A DNA stretch of 55,712 bases from JBBDIK01 sp040880465 (GTDB lineage Bacteria; Actinomycetota; UBA4738; JBBDHU01), in NCBI GenBank assembly GCA_040880465.1, contig JBBDIK010000001.1, forward strand, positions 1-55,712, given 5' to 3'. Shown here in pieces: positions 33,231-42,104 of the stretch. A model generated the notes under the pieces. That model searched no databases, was not told where the DNA came from, and saw only the letters and a program-made list of their open reading frames with translations. How positions within the stretch are numbered: position 1 is the stretch's first letter; every line of letters begins with the position of its first letter. The translations under genes were made by a program, and so were the position numbers.

Positions 33231-35626
33231 GCTGCGTATCCTACGGCGATGCCCTCGGGGATGAACGTGACGACGACGTCACCTCCTTGGTCCGTACGGA
33301 CGACGCGCGATCCGGCCGCCTCGAGCGCTGACATGACCTCAGGAACGGGGTGCCCGTAGCCGTTCGGCTGCCCGACGGACACGATCGAGACCTGAGGGGA
33401 GACGGCCGCGAAGAAACCGTCGGCCGACGTGTCACCGCCGTGATGCGGGACCTTGAGCACAGGGGCGGCCAGGGGCGCGCCATCTGCCATCAACTCCTCT
33501 TGGGCGTCGACCTCCGCATCCCCAGGGAACAGGACGGTGTCCTGCTCGTAGGTCACGCGCACGACGAGGAAGTCGTTGTTCGCATCCGACTCGGTTCCCT
33601 CGTAACACGCATCCGGGGAGAGCACCTCCAGCCGCATCCCACCTACCGAGATCGTCTCCCCGGTCCTCGGGTGCCGGACCGGGAGCTCCTCATCCCGGAT
33701 GGCCTCGAGGAACTGCGCGTAGGACGGTGATTCGTCCGCGCACCCCGGTTCGAGCACGAGCCCGACCGGGAAGCGCGCGAAGACCTGCGGTAGGCCCTCG
33801 ACATGATCGGCATGCGGGTGACTCGCTACGACCGCGTCGAGCCGCCGGACCCCGAGCGCCGCGAGCTTGACGGCGACGACATCCGGCTCCGGGCCGCCGT
33901 CGATCAGGATCGTGCCTCCGTCGGGCGCCGTCACCAACGCCGAATCCCCCTGCTCGACGTCGAAGAATCGGACGGTGAGCCGCTCGGGCGGACCGGCTCG
34001 CAGCGCGGTTGCCCACGCGACCAATGGAAGTAGGATCACCGCGGCGAGCGCCGGCACCCGTGGCACTCGGGACCGCGGGTCCCGCGGTCGCAGCCACCAC
34101 ACCGCGCCCAGGATGATGCCGGTCCCGATGACGAGCGGCCGCCAGCCACCGCCCGATGTCACCGACGGCATCGGCGCCGTCGCCATCAGGTCGGCGATCC
34201 CCTGCAGTACATGCAGGAGCGCCCGGTCGAGGGTTGCGATCGGCGCCGCAAGTGCGGGCGCAACCGGATGCAGCATCGCTGCGGCCAGGCCGATCAGCAT
34301 CGCCGGCTCGACCAGCGGGAACGCGATGACGTTCGCGAGGATGGACACGACGGGAACCCAGTGGAAGTAGGCGAGCAGGAGCGGAGCGACGCCGATCTGC
34401 GCCGAGACCGTCGTCGCAACCGCGGCCGCGACCGGCCGCGGGAGCCATCGCATCCGCGAAGCGAGAGCGGCGGAGAACGTCACGATGCCCGCGGTCGCGC
34501 CGACCGAGAGCTGGAACCCGACCGACCGGGCGAGGAATGGGTCCAGCAGGAGGAGTACCAAGACCGACGCACCGAGGATCGGCCACGACGAACCGCGCCG
34601 GCCGAGCCACCCCCCGGATAAGACCAGAACCGCCATCACGCCCGCGCGGAGGACCGAAGGCTCTCCCCCGGTCAAGATCACGAAGAACACGACCGTCGCG
34701 ATGCACAGACCGATCCGGACGGACGGCGCGAGCCGGAGTGCAAGGGCCAAGGCCATGATCGGGACGAGGACCATCGCGACGTTGCCACCCGAGACGGCCA
34801 GCAGATGCGTCAGGCCGGTCGCCTGGAAGTCGCGCTGCGTCCCGGACTGAAGTTCCGACGTGTCTCCAAGCGCGAGACCCAGGAGCAGTCCGGCGTCCTT
34901 CGATGAGAACAGCTCGTGCATCGACGTGCGCAGCGAAGTCCGGACCGCGTCGGCGAAGCGTACGAACGGGTTGGCCGACGGTCCGATCCTTCGGAACGTG
35001 TCGGCCGAAAGGGAAACGGCGATGCCGCGGGAACGCAGGTACTCGCCGAACCCCTCGCCGGGGATCTCGAGTCCCCCCGATACCTCGACGACATCTCCTC
35101 GGTGGGCGATGGGGAGGCCGCCTTCGGCCTGAACCCAGACCTGCTGACGGACTCGGAACGCCGCGTCGCTCGAACGAACCGATGACGTCGAGAGCACGGC
35201 CGACCACCCGTATCGCCCGACTTCGGGGTCCGATCGGAGGGCACCGACGATGGTCACCTGCGCCGGTGCCATCCCCGAGAGCAGCGACGTCGACAACGCT
35301 TCGCTGCGGAAACTCCCCCACCCGGCCCCCAACAGGGTGCAACCGGTGAGGATCAGGATCACGGTCAGTCCCGGCGGCCCTCGCCCCGACCGGCGTCGAG
35401 GGCGGGTCGCGCCGGTAACCACCGCGCTGGTTGGGGGCTCCAGACCGGCTTCCTGCAGCGGATCCGCGTCCGCGGGGGCACGCGCCGCCGACAACACCGA
35501 CCCGGCAAGGAGGGTGGCCGCGGCGGCCAACAGCCACGATGGTCCGGCCAGGCGTGCGAGAGACGTCCCGACGAGCATCCCCGCCCACACGCAACCGGCG
35601 GCAACGGGAAGGAGCCATCCGGTCAT
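33227..35626 (-). CDS. comEC: DNA-uptake channel protein ComEC
   Basis: A 799-aa membrane protein that forms the DNA channel of natural competence. The N-terminal DUF4131 region, a Competence domain with about eight membrane helices (with GDTSELQSGTQRDFQATGLTHLLAVSGGN in part: THLLAVSGGN), and a C-terminal metallo-beta-lactamase domain with VASHPHADHVEGLP are present. It overlaps comEA upstream (ATGA) and holA downstream (GTGA), so the three form one operon, as in many bacteria. No other competence genes are in view. Confidence 0.95.
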   Translation of the reverse strand: MTGWLLPVAAGCVWAGMLVGTSLARLAGPSWLLAAAATLLAGSVLSAARAPADADPLQEAGLEPPTSAVVTGATRPRRRSGRGPPGLTVILILTGCTLLGAGWGSFRSEALSTSLLSGMAPAQVTIVGALRSDPEVGRYGWSAVLSTSSVRSSDAAFRVRQQVWVQAEGGLPIAHRGDVVEVSGGLEIPGEGFGEYLRSRGIAVSLSADTFRRIGPSANPFVRFADAVRTSLRTSMHELFSSKDAGLLLGLALGDTSELQSGTQRDFQATGLTHLLAVSGGNVAMVLVPIMALALALRLAPSVRIGLCIATVVFFVILTGGEPSVLRAGVMAVLVLSGGWLGRRGSSWPILGASVLVLLLLDPFLARSVGFQLSVGATAGIVTFSAALASRMRWLPRPVAAAVATTVSAQIGVAPLLLAYFHWVPVVSILANVIAFPLVEPAMLIGLAAAMLHPVAPALAAPIATLDRALLHVLQGIADLMATAPMPSVTSGGGWRPLVIGTGIILGAVWWLRPRDPRSRVPRVPALAAVILLPLVAWATALRAGPPERLTVRFFDVEQGDSALVTAPDGGTILIDGGPEPDVVAVKLAALGVRRLDAVVASHPHADHVEGLPQVFARFPVGLVLEPGCADESPSYAQFLEAIRDEELPVRHPRTGETISVGGMRLEVLSPDACYEGTESDANNDFLVVRVTYEQDTVLFPGDAEVDAQEELMADGAPLAAPVLKVPHHGGDTSADGFFAAVSPQVSIVSVGQPNGYGHPVPEVMSALEAAGSRVVRTDQGGDVVVTFIPEGIAVGYAA

Positions 35627-36297
35627 ACGGTGACGTCGCTGCGGATGTCCTCCAGGGTCGCGTCGCCGATGCCGCTGACGTCGAGCAGATCATCGACCGA
35701 GGCGAAGGGGCCGTTGTCGTCCCGGTACTCCACGATCCGTTCAGCCAGCACCTCCCCGATACCGGAGAGGGTTTCCAACTCAGTGGCATCGGCAGTGTTC
35801 ACGTTCACCTTGCCGTCTTCCGAGCCGGACGGCGATGACGTCCCTTCCTCCGCCAGCGCCCGTCGCTCCTTGCGCGAGAGCGGCTCCGGCACCACGATCT
35901 GCTGGCCATCGGTCAGCATGGCTGCGAGGTTGAGGCTGAGGAGCGAGGCCCCACGACGCGCTCCGCCGGCCTGCTCGATAGCGTCGATGATGCGGTCGCC
36001 CTCGGCGAACTCGTACACGCCCGGTCGTTGGACCCAACCGGCGACATCCACGATGACCACGGACTCCGCGGTCGGCGACGAGACGGCTCCCGGCGCCGCC
36101 GGTGCCGGTACCTCGTCGCTCGACCCACCACCGCCAGAGATCGGCGCTGATCCTTGCGCGGTGATCGCCACCGGCTTCGGAAGGGAGCGCACGTACCAGA
36201 GTCCGGCACCGCCGAGCGCGACAGCGATGATCACAACCAGTCCGGCCAGCTCCGCACGCGACAACGACGCGATGCGTTCGCGGAACGAGTCCTTCAT
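35623..36297 (-). CDS. comEA: DNA-binding competence protein ComEA
   Basis: A 224-aa membrane-anchored DNA receptor. One N-terminal helix (18-38), a proline/serine linker, a SLBB domain (VDVAGWVQRPGVYEFAEGDR, 20 residues, then AIEQAGG), and a C-terminal helix-hairpin-helix pair with KVNVNTADATELETLSGIGE and LLDVSGIGDATLEDIR. It overlaps comEC by ATGA and lies 104 bases before leuS in the transcription direction. The double domain is the long ComEA type of Gram-positives. Confidence 0.93.
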   Translation of the reverse strand: MKDSFRERIASLSRAELAGLVVIIAVALGGAGLWYVRSLPKPVAITAQGSAPISGGGGSSDEVPAPAAPGAVSSPTAESVVIVDVAGWVQRPGVYEFAEGDRIIDAIEQAGGARRGASLLSLNLAAMLTDGQQIVVPEPLSRKERRALAEEGTSSPSGSEDGKVNVNTADATELETLSGIGEVLAERIVEYRDDNGPFASVDDLLDVSGIGDATLEDIRSDVTV

Positions 36298-36401
36298 CTC
36301 CCCCTCCTTCGCGCGGATCAGAGCGTCTCGAGGGGTGACGGAACGAACCTAGCCTGTTCGAGCGGGGGATGCAGTGACCTATGTCACACCAGGGCGATGC
36401 G

Positions 36402-38849
36402 CTACTTGACGACGATCGACACCAGCTTGGGAGCTTTGACGATGATCCTCGCGACCTCGCCGCCGCCAACCGCCCGCGTCGCGTTCTCGGACGCAAGGGC
36501 AAGGTCGCGCGCATCGTCCTCGGAGATATCTGCCGACACCTCGATCTTGTCACGGACCTTGCCGTTGACCTGCACGACCATGACCACCTGGTCCTGCGCC
36601 ACCAAGGCCGCGTCGAACACCGGCCAGACGGACACGTGAACGCTCTCGTCGTGCCCGAGCACCTCGCGCCACAGTTCCTCGGCGATGAACGGCGCCATAG
36701 GAGCGATCATCTGCACGAGTTTGACGGCCGCCATCCGCACCCCTCGGCCCTCACGCGCTTCGGTCGTCATCACGTTCGTCAGGGTCATCAGCTTGGAGAT
36801 CGCGGTGTTGAACCGGAACCGCTCCAGATCCTCTGTCACACCCTTGATCGTCCGGTGGGTTAGCTGCTGGAGCGGCACGGACTCGTCCCGCCCGCCCTCG
36901 GCCGCGGAATCATGCACGACTCGCCAGACCCGCCCGAGCCACCCGTACACCCCCGGGGGCCGGTCGGGATCCGGCGCCACGAGCTTCCAGTCGATGTCGT
37001 CCTCGAAAGGGCCGGCGAACAGCATCGTCAAACGCATCGTGTCGGCGCCCCAGCGCTCCACGATCGGCATCGGCTCGACGATGTTGCCCTTCGACTTCGA
37101 CATCGAAGCCCCCCCGTAGATCACCTGCCCTTGGTTCATCAGGCGGGGGAAGGGTTCCGAGAAGGGAACCATGCCCATGTCGTGCAGGACCTTCGTGAAG
37201 AACCGCGAATACAGGAGGTGCAGGATCGCGTGCTCAACCCCTCCCGTGTACTGGGCCACCGGCATCCACCGAGCGACCGCCCTCGGATCGAAGGCGCGCT
37301 CCTCGTCGTGAGGAGAGCAATAGCGCAGGTAGTACCAGGACGAGTCGACGAACGTATCCATCGTGTCCGTATCGCGCCGCGCCGCTTCGCCACACCGCGG
37401 GCACGCCACGTTGACGAACCCCTCATGACGCGCGAGCGGCGAGTCCCCGCCGGGGCGAAAGTCCACGTCCTCCGGAAGCAGGACCGGAAGGTTTTCCTCG
37501 GGGACGGGAACCTCGCCGCACTCCTCACAGTGGACGATGGGGATCGGCGCCCCCCAGTACCGTTGCCGTGAGATCAGCCAGTCGCGCAGCCGATACGTGA
37601 CCGATGCCCGGCCCAGTCCCTGCCCATCCAGCCACTGAGCGACCTTCCCGATCGAACCGGGCGATGCCTCCCCGTCGAACGGACCTGAGTTGACCATCGC
37701 GCCCTCGGCCTCGAACGCCTCGGTCATCGCGTCGGGATCCAGCGACGCGCCGACCGGTTCGATCACGATGCGCACCGGAAGATCGTGGGCGCGCGCGAAC
37801 CGGAAGTCGCGCTCATCATGAGCCGGAACCGCCATGATCGCGCCGGTCCCGTACTCCATCAACACATACGGAGCGACGAAGCAGGGCACCATCTCGCCGT
37901 TCACCGGGTTCACGGCGTGCACGCCGAGGGCAACGCCGTCCGTCGTCTCGGCCTCCTCGCGCATGGTCGATGGCGTCGATCGCACCTGATCCACGAACGG
38001 TTGCACCGCATCCCAGGTCCCGGCCGCCTCAGCCAGCTTCTGCACCAGCGGATGCTCGACCGCGAACACGAAGAACGAGACCCCCCAGAGCGTGTCGGGA
38101 CGAGTCGTGAAGATGTCGACCTCGTCGCCCGTCTCGTCGATCCGAAACGTCACCGTCGCCCCGTCGCTCCGGCCGATCCAATTGCGCTGCATCGTGAGGA
38201 CCCGCTCGGGCCAGCCGGTCAGCTCCTCCATGTCGTCGAGGAGCCGCTGCGCGTACTCGGTGATCTTGAAGAACCACTGGATGAGGTCGCGGCGCTCGAC
38301 CTCCGACCCGCACCGCTCGCACTTCCCCTGGACAACCTGTTCGTTCGCCAGGACCGTCGCGTCTGTCGGGCACCAGTTGACGGGAGACGACCGGCGCTCG
38401 ACCAGGCCACGCTCGAAGAACTTCACGAACAGCCATTGCGTCCAGCGGTAGTACTCGGGATCACACGTGTTGAACTGCCGCGACCAGTCGAAGGAGAACC
38501 CCATCCGCTTGAACGAACGCCGCTGCTGTTCGATGTTCTCCTCGGTCCACTGTTTCGGGGGGATGCCGCGTTTGATCGCCGCGTTCTCGGCCGGGAGACC
38601 GAAGGCATCCCACCCGATCGGATGCAGGACGTTGTGTCCCTGCATGGCTGCGAACCGGGCGACGACGTCCCCGCCGCTGAACGCTTCGGCGTGGCCCATG
38701 TGCAGATCCCCGGAGGGGTACGGGAACATGTCCAGCGAGTAGAACCGCGGACGTGGATCCGCCGGATCCTCGGAGGCCAGGGACAACCCCTCCCCCTCCC
38801 AGGCCGCCTGCCACTTCGGCTCGATCTCTGATGGGTCGTATCTGCGCAT
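36402..38849 (-). CDS. leuS: Leucyl-tRNA synthetase
   Basis: An 815-aa class I synthetase. HIGH region FPYPSGDLHMGHAEAF, a cysteine-rich zinc insertion (CERCGSEV), the CP1 editing domain with the threonine-rich block EAETTDGVALGVHAVNP, and KMSKS region GGASMSKSKGNIVEP are all present, with the C-terminal anticodon domain. I chose ATG 38849 (MRRYDPSEIEPKWQ is the family start) rather than ATG 38882. It shares the 67-base interval 38850-38916 with the divergent histidine kinase. Confidence 0.97.
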   Translation of the reverse strand: MRRYDPSEIEPKWQAAWEGEGLSLASEDPADPRPRFYSLDMFPYPSGDLHMGHAEAFSGGDVVARFAAMQGHNVLHPIGWDAFGLPAENAAIKRGIPPKQWTEENIEQQRRSFKRMGFSFDWSRQFNTCDPEYYRWTQWLFVKFFERGLVERRSSPVNWCPTDATVLANEQVVQGKCERCGSEVERRDLIQWFFKITEYAQRLLDDMEELTGWPERVLTMQRNWIGRSDGATVTFRIDETGDEVDIFTTRPDTLWGVSFFVFAVEHPLVQKLAEAAGTWDAVQPFVDQVRSTPSTMREEAETTDGVALGVHAVNPVNGEMVPCFVAPYVLMEYGTGAIMAVPAHDERDFRFARAHDLPVRIVIEPVGASLDPDAMTEAFEAEGAMVNSGPFDGEASPGSIGKVAQWLDGQGLGRASVTYRLRDWLISRQRYWGAPIPIVHCEECGEVPVPEENLPVLLPEDVDFRPGGDSPLARHEGFVNVACPRCGEAARRDTDTMDTFVDSSWYYLRYCSPHDEERAFDPRAVARWMPVAQYTGGVEHAILHLLYSRFFTKVLHDMGMVPFSEPFPRLMNQGQVIYGGASMSKSKGNIVEPMPIVERWGADTMRLTMLFAGPFEDDIDWKLVAPDPDRPPGVYGWLGRVWRVVHDSAAEGGRDESVPLQQLTHRTIKGVTEDLERFRFNTAISKLMTLTNVMTTEAREGRGVRMAAVKLVQMIAPMAPFIAEELWREVLGHDESVHVSVWPVFDAALVAQDQVVMVVQVNGKVRDKIEVSADISEDDARDLALASENATRAVGGGEVARIIVKAPKLVSIVVK

Positions 38850-38916
38850 GTTCGGGAAACCCGCCCTCCTGGATCGCTTCATCTTACCGAGCGCCGTCCG
38901 TCATACTGGCGGAACG

Positions 38917-41313
38917 ATGGGTGCGGACGGTGGATCCGGGGCGCTTCCCGAAGGGCAGCCTTCGCTCTCGTCCGTCGCCTTCGATGCGGTGTTCGAGGCC
39001 AGCCCCGTGACGATGATGGTGACTAGCCTCGCCGACGGCCGCTATCTGCACGTGAACGCCGCCTTCGAGCGTATGACCGGCTGGCCGCGCGAGGAGGTCA
39101 TCGGCAAGACATCGCTCGAGGTGGCCCAGTGGGTCGACCCTGAGGAGCGTGCACAGATGGTGGCGGCGGTCCGTGAGAATGGGTTCGTCGCGAACCGGAA
39201 CGGCCGCTTCGTCCATCGTGACGGCGAGGAACGGACCGGTGTGTTCTCCGCCCAGGTGATCGACGTGGACGGCCAGCCGTGCCTGCTCGTGGTGGCAAGC
39301 AACGTCGACGAGCGGATCGCGGAAGAGTTGCGCCGGTCCGAGGAGCGCTACCGGAACCTGGTCGAGCGCGTCCCGGCCGTCACCTACATCTGGGATGCGC
39401 GGTGGGAACCCGGCGAAGCACCAGCCCAGTACGTGAGTCCGCAGATCGAGCGACTGCTGGGGTTCACCCTGGAGGAGTGGCAGGCCGATCCACGGATCTG
39501 GCACGAACAGGTCCATCCGGACGACCTCGGGTGGATCCTCGACGAGTGGGCGAGGGCCGAGGAGGAGAAGGCGCCGTTCCTCGTCGAGTACCGCATGCAC
39601 ACCAAGGACGGGCGCGAGCTGTGGGTCAGGGATGAAGCGCGCCAGATCGCGAGCAGCGAGGAGGACGCCAGGCAGTGGCAGGGCGTCATGATCGACATCA
39701 CCGACAGGAAGCTCGCCGAGGATGCGCTCGCCGAATCGGAGGCCAGGCTCCGGGTACTGGTGTCGAACGTTCCCGGAGTCATGTGGACGACCGACCGTGA
39801 CCTCGTGGTGACCAGCTCAGAGGGCGGCGTCCTGTCGAAACTTGGACTGATGCCCGGACAGCTGGTCGGCGTGTCACTGGCGGCGTTCCTCCAGAACGAG
39901 GATCCCGACTACCTGCCGATGCGGATGCACCGCGAGGCGCTGGAAGGGAGATCGAACAGCTGGGAGCTTGACTTCGCGGGCCTGTCCTGGACGTCCCACG
40001 TCGAGCCGCTCATGGACGATGCCGGGGCCGTCATCGGAACGATCGGCATCTCGATCGATGTCACCGAACAGCGACGGGCGGAGGACGAACTCCGGGCCTA
40101 CTCAGAGCGGCTGAGCACCCTCTACGACATCGCCGCAGCGATCCTGTCGGCGCGCTCCTCTTCGGATATCGCTCGGGAGGCCCTCGGGCATATCCGCACC
40201 CTCGCCGGATGCGAGCGAGCCAGCGTCGTCGAATATCGGATGGAGCCGGAGGAAGCGTTCTGGCTGGCAGTCGACTCGTCCATCGAGACGTCGGTGGGCG
40301 AGGGACGGGTCGCCGATCGGAATCTCTGGGGAGACGTCTCGAGTTTCGAGCGGGGCGAAACCCGCATCGTGAACGACCTGACGGTGGAGACTTCCTGGTC
40401 GCCCTCCACCGAGGCGCTGGTGGACGAGGGGATCAGATCCCACCTCACGATTCCGCTGGTGGCGGAAGGCGTGTTGATCGGCACCCTGAATCTGGGGTCG
40501 ACGGAGCCCGGACATTTCACCGATGAACATCTGGACACCGCTCAGCAAGTGGCCGGGCAGCTCGCCGTGGCGCTGCACCAGGCCCGACTCCACGAACGGG
40601 TGGAGCACTCTGCCGACGAGTTGGAGCGCCGCCTGGAGGACCTGCGGCGCGCGGACGGGCAGCGGCGCCAGCTCCTCGCCCGCGTCGTTCGAGCTCAGGA
40701 AGAGGAACGCCAGCGGATCGCCTCGGACATCCATGACGATTCGATCCAGAAGATGGCAGCTGTGGGGCTGCGGCTCGAGTCGCTCCGGCGGCGCTTCGCC
40801 GAGGACGCCGAGGCCCGCGGGCAGGTCGATCAGATCGAAGAAACCGTCAAGGTGTCGATCGAGCGGCTCCGCCACCTGATGTTCGAGCTGTGGCCGCCGG
40901 CCCTGGAGCGTCACGGCCTCGCCGATGCGGTCCGAACCGAGCTCGATCAGACGAAAGCTACGAGTGGGCTCGACTACGTGCTGTCCGACGAGCTCGAGAC
41001 CGAACCACCGCCAGAGACGAGGACGGTCGCCTATCGGATCATCCAGGAGGCCGTCTCGAACATCCGCAAGCACGCCGAGGCTTCGACCGTGGAGGTGACG
41101 CTCGCGAACCGGGATGGTGGCATCGACGTGAAGGTTTCCGATGACGGACGCGGGATCGAAGAGACCCCGACATCCCCGCCGGGACACCTCGGGCTGTCGG
41201 CGATGCATGAGCGAGCCGAGATGGCCGGCGGCTGGGTTCGGATCAACGGACGCAGCGGACGAGGCACGACGGTTGAGTTCTGGCTGCCGGGTGAGATCCC
41301 GGCAAGCAGCTAG
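38917..41313 (+). CDS. Orphan PAS-PAS-PAS-GAF histidine kinase (NarL-type HisKA_3)
   Basis: A 798-aa sensor kinase without membrane segments. Three PAS domains (about 20-140, 145-270, 275-395; with PAC ends such as WQGVMIDITDRKLAED) and a GAF domain (about 400-560) are followed by the dimerisation/phosphoacceptor helix with RIASDIHDDSIQKMAAVG, where His lies in IHDD, and the ATPase domain with ISNIRKHA-type VSNIRKHAEAS and DDGRGIEE and GLSAMHERAEMAGG. No response regulator adjoins it, so its partner lies elsewhere. The start at ATG 38917 has GGCGG upstream; 23 residues could precede it. Confidence 0.92.
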   Translation: MGADGGSGALPEGQPSLSSVAFDAVFEASPVTMMVTSLADGRYLHVNAAFERMTGWPREEVIGKTSLEVAQWVDPEERAQMVAAVRENGFVANRNGRFVHRDGEERTGVFSAQVIDVDGQPCLLVVASNVDERIAEELRRSEERYRNLVERVPAVTYIWDARWEPGEAPAQYVSPQIERLLGFTLEEWQADPRIWHEQVHPDDLGWILDEWARAEEEKAPFLVEYRMHTKDGRELWVRDEARQIASSEEDARQWQGVMIDITDRKLAEDALAESEARLRVLVSNVPGVMWTTDRDLVVTSSEGGVLSKLGLMPGQLVGVSLAAFLQNEDPDYLPMRMHREALEGRSNSWELDFAGLSWTSHVEPLMDDAGAVIGTIGISIDVTEQRRAEDELRAYSERLSTLYDIAAAILSARSSSDIAREALGHIRTLAGCERASVVEYRMEPEEAFWLAVDSSIETSVGEGRVADRNLWGDVSSFERGETRIVNDLTVETSWSPSTEALVDEGIRSHLTIPLVAEGVLIGTLNLGSTEPGHFTDEHLDTAQQVAGQLAVALHQARLHERVEHSADELERRLEDLRRADGQRRQLLARVVRAQEEERQRIASDIHDDSIQKMAAVGLRLESLRRRFAEDAEARGQVDQIEETVKVSIERLRHLMFELWPPALERHGLADAVRTELDQTKATSGLDYVLSDELETEPPPETRTVAYRIIQEAVSNIRKHAEASTVEVTLANRDGGIDVKVSDDGRGIEETPTSPPGHLGLSAMHERAEMAGGWVRINGRSGRGTTVEFWLPGEIPASS

Positions 41314-41345
41314 CCTGCTTCCGCACCGGTCGCTCCTGCAGGGAT

Positions 41346-41366
41346 CTTTCTCTCATAGAGAGAAGG
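41346..41366. promoter_or_regulatory. Short perfect hairpin before vapBC
   Basis: TTCTCTC at 41348-41354 and GAGAGAA at 41358-41364 form a perfect 7-bp inverted repeat with a 3-base loop (ATA), extendable by a T-G and a C-G pair. It follows the kinase stop by about 34 bases and precedes vapB by about 40. It may be the kinase terminator (no T-run follows) or a toxin-antitoxin operator. Confidence 0.45.
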
Positions 41367-41386
41367 CCCGGGCTGCCCTCCCCTGA

Positions 41387-41406
41387 TGTGCTACATTGTG
41401 CTACAT
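41387..41406 (+). promoter_or_regulatory. Tandem 10-bp repeats over the vapB -10 and start codon
   Basis: TGTGCTACAT occurs twice in direct succession (41387-41396 and 41397-41406), exactly one helical turn apart. The first copy makes an extended -10 (TGC-TACATT) 7 bases before the ATG at 41405, and the second overlaps the ATG. This fits an autoregulated, leaderless toxin-antitoxin promoter; binding by the antitoxin is inference. Confidence 0.55.
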
Positions 41407-41689
41407 GGATGAAGGATCCCGCGTAGGGGTGCGCGAGCTGCGCCAGAACCTCAGCAAATATCTCCGACTCGTGGAACGTGGCGAGACGCTAGAGGTGACC
41501 GAGCGAGGTCATCCGGTGGCACTGCTGGCCCCTCTCCCCCCCACCGGTACGACCGTGATCGATCGCCTGGTTGCTGCTGGCAGAGCGACGAGGGCAACCC
41601 GGAGTCTCGATGATCTCCCTGCCCCGCAGGGAGCGATCAGTACGCGCGGCACGGACGCACTCCGAGAGCAGCGCGAAGACCGGATCTGA
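41405..41689 (+). CDS. vapB: Phd/YefM-family antitoxin
   Basis: A 94-aa antitoxin with the Phd/YefM N-terminal fold: VGVRELRQNLSKYLRLVERGE followed by LEVTERGHPVALLAPL (20 residues or fewer each in the core). The C-terminal part is disordered-like and would wrap the toxin. It lies 5 bases before a PIN toxin gene, the standard antitoxin-toxin order. Tandem 10-bp repeats cover its promoter. The start at ATG 41405 fits a leaderless mRNA. I use the symbol in the sense of the toxin partner; sequence family is Phd. Confidence 0.88.
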   Translation: MDEGSRVGVRELRQNLSKYLRLVERGETLEVTERGHPVALLAPLPPTGTTVIDRLVAAGRATRATRSLDDLPAPQGAISTRGTDALREQREDRI

Positions 41690-41694
41690 CCTTG

Positions 41695-42081
41695 ATGTAC
41701 CTGGACTCGTCAGCGATCGTGAAACTCGTCGTCGCCGAGCACGAGTCCGACGCCCTTCGTTCCGGACTCGGCCCCGACATCGCGTCGAGCGCCCTGGCTC
41801 GTATCGAAGTCGTCCGAGCTGTGCGCCGATCGGAAGGTGACCGCCTCACCCCGGCGGCTGAGGCCGTGTTGGAAGCCCTGGACCTCGTCGCGGTTGATGC
41901 CGGCATCCTGCGAGCGGCCGCGGTCTTCGATCCACCGTCCGTTCGCACACTCGATGCCATCCATCTCGCGACGGCGGCCGAGTTCGGCAACGACCTGGAG
42001 GTCCTGATCACCTACGACGAGCGGATGGCGGTTGCCGCGTCCGACGCTGGCTTCGACACGTGGGCGCCCGCTCCCCCCTGA
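41695..42081 (+). CDS. vapC: PIN-domain toxin (VapC type)
   Basis: A 128-aa PIN ribonuclease. The four acidic metal ligands are in place: Asp4 (MYLDSSAIVKL), Glu38 (ARIEVVRA), Asp87 (TLDAIHLATA) and Asp108 (TYDERM). VapC toxins cleave tRNA or rRNA to slow translation. It is preceded by its antitoxin gene with a 5-base gap. No sign of decay, so the pair is likely active. Target RNA cannot be told from sequence. Confidence 0.93.
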   Translation: MYLDSSAIVKLVVAEHESDALRSGLGPDIASSALARIEVVRAVRRSEGDRLTPAAEAVLEALDLVAVDAGILRAAAVFDPPSVRTLDAIHLATAAEFGNDLEVLITYDERMAVAASDAGFDTWAPAPP

Positions 42082-42104
42082 ACCGACCGATGCCCCGCGT
42101 TCCC

